In this document: positions 20,835 through 32,800 of the stretch, piece after piece | Layout of the letters: every line of letters begins with the position of its first letter | Numbering within the stretch: the stretch's first letter is position 1 | Assembly: GCA_012845835.1 (NCBI GenBank) | Contig: JABAKD010000025.1 | Span: 10,733,264-10,797,263 of the forward strand | DNA: 64,000 nucleotides | Direction of reading: 5' to 3' | From: Undaria pinnatifida | Taxonomy: Eukaryota; Sar; Phaeophyceae; Laminariales; Alariaceae | The notes under the pieces: model-generated | What the model saw: only the letters and a program-made list of their open reading frames with translations | What the model was told of the DNA's origin: nothing | Databases searched by the model: none | Program-made: the position numbers and the translations under genes

Positions 20835-23800
20835 CTGCCATCGAAGCAACAAAAAAAACGATATTTTTAGGCGGAACACACAGACAGAGAAACGATAGGT
20901 ATTGCGACGACGCCAAAACGGTCGCTACGGTCAAACCTTTTTATAGCCCATAGTTTGTAAGATCCACCGTTTGTGCGCGTCTCAATTTCTGATGTTTGAT
21001 GTCTGGTGCTCTTGATGTGTGTGATTGGGGGTAGGGTAGAACTATTGAGAATATGATTGGCGGTGCCAAGTTTGGTCTGTTGGAGAGTTGAGGCCCGTTA
21101 GGATCAGTGGTCTTGTTGCTGTGAACTCTTGGAGTCATCTTCCAGTACGTGTCTCTGTCTTCTGGTCTACATTTTGGTGACCGATACTAAATGTATGTTT
21201 CTGCCTATCTCTTGTCCTCCGCGTGATGGTCCCTCGTCGGGTACCGAGAGCAATCTCAACTTGAGAAATACTACGCCAGGCGTACAGATAGTCGATCATA
21301 GTCCCCGGTAGATGGCGTGGCAGCAATCGAATGAAAAACCAATATATGTCGTTTTAAAGAGCCGACGCGTGGTAGGTCTACCATACACACTATTGTGAGG
21401 ACGAAGCGTAATCATCATCTACATGCTGGCACATAGCGAAGCGCATCTCTTGCCGGCAAGAGAAAAAGGTAGGGATCGACCAAGGCAACGATACAGGGGT
21501 CACTTCTGACGCATGGTACGGTAGCTCTAGGTAGCGCTTTTGGCTGTTTTGTCTTTACGAATGACGGGGCTCCTCAACCCAAAATCGTCAGAAATGCCCT
21601 CAATTTTTCGCATGGTTCTCGGTGTGTACCTAGCTAGGCCACAGGACTTTTCATCCGGTCTGCGGTCATAGTTTTCTTCTAATCGGTTTTTGGGAGAGAT
21701 CTTAAGCTCCCAAGTTGAGAAACCTTAGAGAAAACGTTGTGCACCTCTATGGTAGCACGCGTCTTCTGAGACACACATTTTGGCGGTGGCTCGGGGTTAC
21801 TCCCGCGTGTGACCTCCACGCGCCCCATTTTCGGATATATTCTTTTGCGTCATTTTAAACCTGCGATATGCATCCACCACGGAATGGCACGGTATGCCGC
21901 GCCAAACGATAACCTTTAACAAGCCGTTTCGTCCCGTGAGGTGTACAGCGTCGCTCTCGTGCTGGTGGCCCAAACCGGGTAGTGAAAAACAGGAATACCC
22001 CGATACCCGTAACCTTGTTTTCGACCTGCAAAGAAATTGGTTAGCCGCGAGCCCTCAAGGTGACCTGCCAAGTCCGGCTCGGTGCGATGATTGCGCACGG
22101 TTCCTAGTGTGAGGGGCGTATACTCATTTGTGAGAATCGGGACGTACCCCCCCCCCCCCCCCCCCCCTTCCGTGGCCTTGGTCCATTAACAGTATTCGGA
22201 GCCGTGCTACGCGAGGAGTATCACGTTTAAAAGAGAGCGCGTTTCAATAACGGGGTGCCTTAATTGGGAAGATAGCCAACGTGTATCGACCCGATGGGCC
22301 ATGTTACAATAAATTGTGTCAGACACCTCGCCCATGGGACTGCGAAATTTCTCGAGCTTATGGTGGACTTTGATTCTCGAAAATGTGTTGTTTGGTGGCT
22401 AACAGAGTTCATCTTGTTGAGAGAGCCTCATACCAAGTATGAAGTGATAGCCTTGCCGTGGCACGCGGTTACGCTAAGCACCCACGTGGTTGTACATTTT
22501 CGGGCCTCGCTTTCATTCTCGCCTCAATCTTTGTGGTTGCGGTAGTAGAGATGATTTAATAGAGCTCCGCAAGTGAAGATCTTCACAATAACGTCGGTGA
22601 GCTCGTGCTGGTCTCCATGACGTGCATAGCCAGGAATTACTTAGAGTTTGGAATCAGGACGATAGTCGCTTGTGTATTGCTTGGAATCTCTGCCGTAGCG
22701 CGCCAAAAACGGAACAAGAGGACCAAAGGGCTGTGGTTTAGGCTTGCGTGTTCGCACCTGTTGCAGTAGGCGGACGGCGACGATCTCCCCGAGGATGAGT
22801 CCTTCCTCGCTGTCGAACCTGTAGTGCACCCCGCACATTTGCCTTCAACCGCACACAACACCAGCACGAGGGAAATTTCCTTGGTCAGGAGTGGGTTTTT
22901 CGTCCCGTTCAGGCTTCAAGGGGAAAATCAGACGTGATCATGTCGAGACTTGGACATCCCAGCTGACACGTACGGGCGGTCGCCCACCTCTATCGTTCGT
23001 GGTATCTCGACCGAGGCTTCGGTTGGTTAGGGAGAGGCGTATTCGTTTGTTGCTTGCGCCAGTGATTGGGCCGTTGACCACGCGTCTCTTTCGAAGCGGA
23101 ACACCTAATCGTAACACTGATACCTTCAAAGCTTTTGGGGCGCTAGGCACGTTATTTCAATTTACTTCGACTATATGTATGTCTTTGATACTGTTTGCTG
23201 ATCCTGTTTCCATCGCGTTTCGCTGTCTGTGGCGACCATCTATCTCCTAAGACGCCGATCGATTTGTAGCTGACTATCTAACGTGCTCGGTTTTCTATGT
23301 TACCCATCTCCTCCTCGAACTCATTATCTTCCTCTTCGACCAAGGCTACGGTATTGTAGTATAATACCCCCCAGTTTTCAACACATGGTCTGAGCTATCC
23401 TATCATATCATATCATATCATATCATATCATATCATATCATATCATATCATCATATCATAAGTGACCCTGTACCTCACTGACGAAGACGCGTGCTACGAT
23501 ACCGGTGAATCACAATTTTCCTCGGTTTCCTCAACTTGGGAGCTTAAGACCCTTCCACCAAAAAACTTGATTTGGGGGAAACAACACTGCTACTGGACGA
23601 AAACGTCTCATGGCCTTGATACACAACGAGAATCAGACAAAAACATGGGTTTTAGTGTTCCGACGGTTCTGGGTTATGGAGCTCCGTCATTCACAAAATG
23701 TTTCACACACACACACACGAAAACTGCTACCCCTATCGTAGCAAGTGTCCGAACACACTTTAGCTAATATGCTTGGCGCAGCGTGGCAAACTATTGCAAT

Positions 23801-26800
23801 ACGGATTTATGTCGCGAAATCGAAAATAGCACCCAGCCTTAGTACCGCAGAAACAGCAGAGGGACAGGGGGCCACTACTCGCGTGAGTGACTCCGGGCCA
23901 CTGAAAGAAAAAATGTCCCAAAAGAGGGACCCCGAAGCTATCGGAACATTCTGGTCCTCGTTGCAGTGCGCATTCTCCCACGATGTGGACTCTATTAGTC
24001 AGCGTTGGCTTGGCCGCATTACTGTGCGCCTTCTTCCCCCTTGACCCGACCACTGGCATTCGCCTTTCGTCTTCCGGACACAAGGCCCTCTTGTCCTTTA
24101 CACAAAACCGTAGGTTCGGCGTTTTTTGAATAGTTCATTTATTCGGGCGAATTCGTTTATCTTCCCATATCTTCTCCCTCCTCGCCACCCTCAGACGCGT
24201 GCTACGATATAGAGGTATACCTTCTTTGGCTGAAACGGTTTCTAAGTGACGGGGCTCCTCCACCAGAAATCGTCGAAAATAGATAATTGTTTTTGCATGA
24301 AACTCGTCGTGGACCTGGGCCATGCTGGAAGAAGATTTTTTTTTTGTATGTGTCATGATGACAGGACCTTATTGTTTTCCCGAAATCATGTCTATTGGGA
24401 GAAGCCTTAAGCCCCGCCAAAAATGAGCAAACTTTCACAACTAAAGCGGTGCACTTTCTATCGAAATATGCGTCTCCCCCGGTACATCTCTATACATGCT
24501 CTTCCTCATTCATTCGCGTTCGTTCTTCGCGCCAGGCTTTCCCCTGTTTCTGCCTCCACAGCATACCCCTATATCCAACCTCCCGAAACGTTTTCCTCGA
24601 CCCGTTTCGCCTTTTGGGTCCGGTCGTCATCGGCTTCTTTCCGCGGATGGATGTAGACGCTTGCTACGATAGCGGCAGCATTTTTTGGCTATTTTTTTCG
24701 TGAATGACGGAGATCCTTAACCCAAAATCGTTGGAAAGAGGCAAAACATTTTTGCATGATTCTCGCTGTTATATATCTCGGCCATGGGATTTTTCGTCCG
24801 GCAGCAGTTGCATTTGTCTCTTAATCGGTTTTGGGTGTAAGACATGCCTTAACCTCCCGAGACGAGGAACCTCACAAACAAGAAACGTGGTGCACCTCTA
24901 TCGTAGCTCGCATCTCATACTATTGATACATACTAATACATATTATTAGTACATATTAATACATATCAATACATATACTGATACATATTATTACATATTA
25001 ATACATATAAGTACATATTAATACATGTAAACGCAAATATGCACTTTCAATCTCTGTTGAAAATCTGCATATATTACAAAAATGAAAATACACTGCAGCT
25101 GTGAGATCGAAAATTTTGTCGAAACTCATCTTTCTGCAGGCTGTGTGATACTCCGATCGCGCGAATTACGGGTTGTGTGTCCTCATTAAGTATATAGGTC
25201 GGCGACTCCCCTTGCAACTACAGTGTAGCTATCAGGTTCAACAGGGTGATGTTGGGCAGTCTGTGCGCGGAAACTATAAAACCTGTTTCTGAGGGGGACC
25301 AAATCTGACAGCTGTGGAAGGAAATACATCCGTTTATCAAGTGAATACCGTAAGTCGAATGTCCAGTGAGGGGAGGGGGAGTTTTTAAGGACGTGGGGGC
25401 CTGATTTTGATCAAAAGGGGGGGGCGGGAGGGGGGGAGGGGGGGGAGGGGACGGGTGGAGTAGGTCAATTTGTGCGTGGAAATTATAAATATTTCTTGTG
25501 GGGGAGGGGGGGGGGAATGTGGCGGGGGCGGCGGGGGGGGGGGCGGGGGCGGGGGGGGAGGGCTTTAGGTCGCATAGATGAAGGGGTTTGCCATACGCGT
25601 GGTGCTAGGTCTAGGCGATGGTGCGGGTGGTGGGGAAGGATGGAGCGTTGTGGGCGGGGGTGGGTGCAATTGCAGCAGCGGCATGGACGGCTCTAAAACG
25701 AAAGTATTATTGCAGTGCAGCAAATTGTAGTATTATAGTATGATAGCATATTTTTAGACTATATTTCAAAAAATAAAAATACACTCCAGCTGTGAGATCG
25801 AAGATTTCGTCGAAACTCATCTTTGCAAGCTGTGTGTGATACTCCAATCGCGCGTATTACGAGTTGTGTGTCCTCATTAAGGATATAGGTCGGCGACCCC
25901 CCTTACAACTACAGTATAGCTATCAGGGTCAACAGGATGATTTTAGTCAGTCTGTGCGCGGAAACTATAAAGCCCGTTTCTGAGGGGGACAAAATCTGAC
26001 AGCTGTGAAGGGAAAAGTAACCTTTGATCAAGTGAATCTTGTAAGTCGAATAACCGGTGAGGGGGTGGGGCGGAGTTTTGAAGGACGTGGGGGCCTGGTT
26101 TTGATCAAAAGCGAGCGGGTTTGGAGGAGGGGGGGGGGGGGGGGGGGGGAAGGGGGCAATTTGTGCATGTAATCTATAAATCCTTTCGAGGGGATAAATC
26201 TGACGGTTTTGGCATCAATATATTATTGGGGGCGGGGGGGGGGGGGGGGGTTGGGGCGGGGGGGGCGGGGGGCGGGGGGGGCAGCTCAATATGTGCCTGG
26301 AAACTATACATTATTTTGAGGGGATAAATGTGACGGTTTTGGAAATAATACATCAGTTTATCATGTATATCCTGGGGTAAGTCGTACAATCAGTGAGTAA
26401 AGAGAGGGTGGAGTGTTCGAGGGGGTGGGGTTGGGATGGGTTGGGGGGGAGGTGGAGGGTGTGGGGGCGGGGGGGGGGGGGGGGGGGGGAGGAAGGGCTT
26501 TAGGTGAGGGGTTTGTTATACGTGTGGTGCTAGGTCTAGGCGATGGTGCGGGTGATGTGGAAAAAGGGGGCGTTCGAGGCGGGGGGGGGGGGGGGGACAC
26601 AGCGGCATGGATGGCCCTCGAAAGATAATGAGGTGATATCCTGTGCGTGAAGTGTTTATTAATGTGGCGGATTTCGATATTTGGTGGGGCGTTTGAGTAA
26701 GGGAGAGCAAGAGGGGGGGGGGGGGGGGGGGGGGGGAAGATTATATATAGTATTATCATTATTGTATAACAGTAAAATATTTTATTATAGCATTAGTCTA

Positions 26801-29800
26801 CAGTCTTATCGTATTGTAGTATTATGATGTTATTCTATTGTAGTATTGTGTCATCATAGAGATACAGGATATTAATACTATAGCATTATAGTACTATATT
26901 AATAGTATGATTGAACCGCTGTATTATAATGTTTTAGTATTATAGTATTAAAGAAATTTGCGTTACAGGGTTATAGTATCATATATGAGTATTAGACTAT
27001 ATATTATGGTAGAAGTGCACTCATCAGCCCAAAAACTATTTCATTTGGAGCATACCGAAAGCGCAGTTCGAGGAACAAACCCATGTCCCAGGTATGAACA
27101 AACAGTCATTTTTGAACAAACAAGAACGGCCTAGTTCCGACATAACAGGTATAATTATTATTTTAAGGAGCTCCTCAATATCTCCAGATTTTTTATTCTG
27201 GGCCGAAACGTGCCGCCTGTATCGGCGCACTCGTTTTTTGGTTGACTACAATACTTAGCACTGCTTGCAAAACACTGTTGATACGACACAGGGCTGTTCC
27301 TTGGTTAAGCAGGGCCCCACAGGGCAGGCTCTGCATGGCCAGAACGCGCGCTACGCATACCATATGACGCGTTTCCTTCGTTCGGGAGAAGTGTATCAAG
27401 CGGAACGCTCGATTACAGCGTGAGTTGGGGAACCCTGATGGAATCGCGGGGTAGAAAAATCAGAAGAACGGGAATTCTGGCACCCTATGCGCGGGCCGAG
27501 GCTACGGTAGGGGGAGCCGTTTTGGGGGCCTTCATTTTGCGGTGTGGCTTGGGGTCGCTCGCGCGAGTAACCCCCCTGTTTCTCAGCGCCCACACGCTTT
27601 CACGCTGCTTTGAGGTTGGCGCTGGGAATCCGCAATGTGGAGAATACGAAGCTATGCTGCGCCAAAATATATCCCCTAATTTATAGTATAGGTCTACTAT
27701 TGTTCGCGAGGCACAGCATCACTCGTGCTCCGAGTGGCTCAAAGCCAAGAGTCAAAAGAGGGGTTTGGTCCGCGTCAAAGTGAAGGCAAGTACCGGGGGG
27801 GCGGGGGGGGGCGGGAGGGGCGGCATCTGTCTGTGCCTACGGCTTGTCCAGATAGTCGCTCACGGTAAATACTCGTACTAATTCAGCTGGAGAGTATAAG
27901 CGATTATTTGAAACATAATATCAAAGAATGGTCGCACGTGTGGTATTCTGCGGTGCCTGAGCAGCAGACGTACTGGTCGACATCGATGTAAGCAAATGAC
28001 GCAAACTACGTACGCACACGAGCACTTCTCAGGCTCTTCTCTTGGGGAAGTACATATCATCGAGCCCAAAACACTGCGGTGGAAACGAAACGCTAAGGTT
28101 CGCCCCGACGAATAGTCCCATGGCGTTGGCATACAGCGAAATCATTGTGTACGTGTCGAACGATTATTGGTCACTTCCTCCCAGATTGAACCCCCGTTCG
28201 TCAGAAATCGCTAGGGCCAAACCTATGCTACGCGTAACACGGTACCACGCGGCACGTCAGATGTACGGCACGACACTCGCAGGACGATGACAGTGTTAGG
28301 GTTGCAGCACGCGTTCACGTGTATATTCGGCACGTGCACAGGCCGACGACAGTTGGATTTTCGCTGCAGAGACCACCCCCCTCTTAGGGCCGGAGATGAC
28401 CACATTTCTGGTTTTGTTGGACGCGGTGCATTGGGCCCTTGAGGACGTTTCCAGCTAAGATACGAGACAAATGTAAGGGGGTCACTTTCTGGCGCGTTTT
28501 TTCTGCGGCCCGGGCTCACTCCCGCGAGTGCCCCTCATGATCCTTCCGTGTGATACACCAAGTTATTGGTGATTTTTATTATAAGCGATATGAACCCGCG
28601 TAACGGAATGGATCTCAAGGCTATAATTGCGCCAGAACAATCGCCCGGAGTGACTTTTTCTTTTCCCCGTGATGTACAGACCCCACTCGCGCGAGTGGCT
28701 CACACCCGCCTGAGAACGTAGTGGTAACCCCCCGACTGATTCAACCATGCCCCCCCCGAAAAACCGCGATTTTCTTTGACGAACGATTCACGGCTGTTCA
28801 TCACAAGAAAGGATACTGTTGGGAGAAAAGTATCACCATATTTCCTTGTGTGCAAAGGTCTATCGATCGATGACGTCAGGGTACCGTGTTTCAGGAGATA
28901 GCGACCGGATGTTGGTTTTCAACCCGGCGATTTTGTTCAAGGAAAGTTCAGGGGGCTACCGTAGAACGACTCCTCCCTAAGCCCCCTACCGTATGACCCT
29001 TGTCGTGTGGGCAAGAAGAGTAAACTCTGACTACGGGCCGGCTCTTTAGCCGGGGACTACTCAATACCGTCGGGATACCCGACGTGTTCCCCAAGCGTTC
29101 TGGTTCGACTGGTTCGACATTTGGCCTTTTAGACCAAGGCTACCGTAGGCGTTTACTTTTACGTTTGAAGGCTTTTCTTGCCGTGACTCGGGGTCACTCG
29201 TGCGAGTAACCCCCCCCCCCCCCCCCCCTATCCCTTTGAGACTTGGAGCTTTCGTGTTGAACTCATTTTACTATGTGAGACTACGGCTACCGTGTTGAAG
29301 TATACTACCTCCAGTATTCACAACCGGGTCTGAGGTATCACCCTGCATACTGTCATACTCGCATACTGAGTGCCTCTGTACTTCACTGACGAAACGAATT
29401 TCTACGATATGCTTGGCGCAGCGTGGCTCAATATTGCATTGCGGATATATGTCGCTCGATGAAAAATAGCACCAAAGCTGAAGGCCGCCAAGGAACAGAG
29501 GACTGATTCTACGGTAGCTCCCCCCGAAACCAGCGATTTTGTTTAACGAGCGTTTGATGGCTTCTTCCAACACGAGGAAGGATGTCACGCGAAAGATATC
29601 TTCACATGTATGTATGCTTTCTGGTTTGCAAAAGGCTGTCGAACGATGGCGTCGGGGTGGCAAGGGGCACCGTTTTTCAGAAGATAAGCCCGAGAGCTAG
29701 TTTAAAACAGCTTGGGGGGGCTACCGTAGAACTCCTCAATCAAAGAGGGGGTCACTCGCACGAGTGACTCCAGGCCTATGCAAACAAATGCCCCTTAAAG

Positions 29801-32800
29801 AGGGAATGAAAAAAGCCCGATCGTAGAATTGGTCATGAACCCGCAATATAGAGTTGTAACCTACACTGCGCCAACACGATATCCTAAGTTGTTTCGTCCG
29901 TGAGATACAGAGTCACTCGTGCGAGCGGTCAAAGCACGGTGGCGAAAATGGGGATACCCCCTATGATACCGTACCGTGGCATTGGGTGTTTGTTCGTCAT
30001 TTTTTTCCTCAAAACCACTTTTTGGGAGGGATGGTGTAGAGCTCACCAACCAAAGGATTTCCATATATAAGTTGGCTCTACCTCTCTTTTGATCGTAGCT
30101 TGCGTCACTGTACGTACTGTTCAACTAGTCCATCTGTGTCGTAGTCTACATCGATGCAAAGGCCATACAATTCGGGCACGAGCTTGTAAAGACAGCTCCT
30201 GCTGGAGTTCACACCCAAATAGCTCAGTCATAACTGTTCTTCGTGTCTGTGGAGACAGTTCTTGTCACCGCGAAACAACGAACAACCCGCAGTATAAGCT
30301 CGATCCTTCTTTTCATACCTGCCGAACGCGACATTGACGGCCAGTTTGTTGATTTCTCCCTCGTACGTCAAGCATTCGCCATCGTAGGGGAGGAGATTCA
30401 ACCCGTCATCGTCTGGGTACACGGGGTCGCTGAAGCACTCGTGGGCTCTCTCAATTCCAACGAACGCCTGCGACATATGACGGTGAGTTTGGTCGGTGAT
30501 TCAAAAACGCTTGTGCAAAATTTGGTATATATATCGTAAGTAGCGGTTGTAACGGTCGATCTCGTTCCGAGGTGCACGGTGGTTCACCCGCTGCATGCAC
30601 GCGCAGGAAAGACGCGATGACACCGGGGTACGCTGTCGTCGGCGGCGCAACGAGAAGTTGTTGTTTCACCTCCAAACAAAGCCTGCAGTTTTTACACAAG
30701 CATGCAACACATACCTCCTTCGCCGAGTGCTACACGATAGAGGTGCACAGCAGGTGTAGTTCTTTTTGATAAAGCCGTTTCATGGATGACCGATGACAGG
30801 GTATCCTCACGTGGGCCCCGTTATGGAACGCGTGCGACATGCATGGTGCAGGACACCCCTCGTTCCCGATTGCGACCAAGCCTGCGGTAGAGACGGCGCC
30901 CCCCTTTTCTACGGCCCATTGGAGGAGCTGAGGCGTGCTACGATAGAGGTGCACCGACTTTTCTTGTGGGGTTTCCTCAATTTCGGGAGCTTAAGACCTC
31001 TCCCAAAACACGATTTGCATGAATCTTGAACCCGATTCCCGATGAAAAAATCCCAGGGCATTGGTACGCACAACAACGAGAATTATGCAACAATAGTTGG
31101 CTTTTTTTTCCGACGATTTTGGGTTAAGGAGCCCACCCGCGTTTCATAAACGAAAATAGCCAAAAAACGGTATACCTTAATACCGATATCGTGGCGCGCG
31201 TTCAGTTGTTGAGGCTACTCGCACGGGGAGTGGCTCCCCGTCTCGTTGAGAAACGGATTGGTAACCTCAATCAGTTTACTGCGCGCAGCGTAGAAACCCC
31301 TCCCATTTTACCGTGAATGCCCACTAGATCGGATAGAAAGAGCACAAGAAAAACAAAAAAAACAGCGGTCTTCCTCGGGAAAACCTCCCCAGGATCCTAG
31401 ATTCGCGTTGAATCAACCGCAAAACAGAGTCTTACAGTAGGAAAAGTAAACAATAGCAAAGGCATATGAAGTTAGACCAAACCAGGGCCAACCGAATAAC
31501 TTGTGTTTTTTTGTTTTTGCTTTTATGAGTGGTAAGAACCACGGTAAACGCTCGGCCGAGTGTCTCTGGCCCGCAGCTCAAGCAAGGCTCTTAGCGTGGC
31601 CCCCCCTAATCCTTGTCCCCTAATGGGGGCATCGTTGCGGTCGGCCAAAGCGGAGGCTGTGGTGAACCAACGCTGCAACAACTCCTCAGCGCCGTTCTAC
31701 ACGCCAACTTGTCTTTTACACGAAATCGCCGGTTTTGGAACCAGCTCGACCGCCCGTGTCAGACCTCCTGAAATACGGCATGTACACCGCCACGACATCG
31801 TTCGATAGTCCCGTGCCAAAAAATCAAAAAAAAATATTTCGACAGTTTCTTCGCAGAATCTATCAGTAATGAAACGTTGGTGAGAGGAAATCGCCGGTGT
31901 TTAGGGGGAAGGCTATGTCGTGTAATCAGGCCTCTCACCTTGAGGATTGTTGCGTAGGCGCCATTTTGGACGGCATGTCCAGCGGGGTAGGACGGGTGAG
32001 CCGGTGACCCCTCCGATACTGCCTGAGGCATCGGGGGGAAGGAGGGAAGCGGATTAGTCGCGCCATGGTGGGTCTTGCCCTCATGGGGCGAACGGCGTGT
32101 GAACGGGTGGACCCCAGGGTTCCAGTGCTGAACCATTGATTAGTGTGGTGCGTTTTTCTGGGTGGGTGTGTTTTGTTCAGAAAGTAGCGTATAGAAAATG
32201 GTGGTCGGATTGCGCGAAGGGATCTCTTCGAAGTCATGTTCGGGTGGGAAAAATATTCGGCTTCTTTTGCGTGTCAACAGAAGCTTCAAAATTCCTTAGA
32301 ACCTGCTGCAGCCCTGGCGTGAGATGACTCGGACGTTTTCAACTAAAAGCCAACGATCAAGATGGACGCCTCAGGGTTATGAGCTCGTTCGTGCCTCGTT
32401 GTACGCGCGTGCCAAGCTCGTATTTTTGTATTTGAATCAACTACTTAACAATGAGCTACACATACAGCTGCGATATCGATAACTTTTCCTCATGGAAAGC
32501 CACCTTTGAAGGCTATGTGCGTGATGCTCGGATATATTGAACACCTTTCACCGACACGGTTCTCACGCCTCGTTCGCATCTCGTTAGGCGTATGAAGGCG
32601 AGCATTGCTCTTAGAACGCCCCGTACTCAATAATTTTTATCTCGCGCGGCTTTTTTTGTGGTTATGTTGCGCGCGTGATAAGCCCGCAGCAAGACGGCCA
32701 CGTAGCGTGAGCGAATCTCCTAGTTGAGGGTGTATCTCGTCGCTTGGGCGCCCAAGGCTATTGTGCAGGGGAGCATACCCTCAGTGTCACTGGTGGGTTT

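Larger units (their letters stand above)
23339..24010. mobile_element. Family A element expanded by a microsatellite and a nested family B element
   Basis: Left end GACCAAGGCTACGGTA, then the A-type GGTCTGAGCTA interrupted by the TATCA array, GTGACCCTGTACCTCACTGA, a complete B element (23486-23750), then A sequence resumes with GCTTGGCGCAGCGTGGC and CACTACTCGCGTGAGTGAC. Confidence 0.7.
22843..30318 (-). other. Haloperoxidase intron 11 (largest)
   Basis: 7476 bp, almost wholly repeats: family A at 23339-24010 carrying a (TATCA)n tract and a nested family B (23486-23750); B at 24193-24472 and 24656-24911; AT-rich decamer repeats 24915-25030; two tandem family F units with G-tract arms 25075-26740; AT-rich TATTATAGTA repeats 26740-26965; A at 27497-27775, 28490-28745, 29133-29270 and 29275-29990; C at 28747-28972 and 29502-29738. 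Nothing recognised at about 27200-27480 and 27800-28490. Confidence 0.85.

Noticed and set aside
22891-23250. 119-codon plus-strand frame next to haloperoxidase exon 12
   Set aside because: No recognisable domain, intronic, opposite strand and no splice-compatible neighbours.
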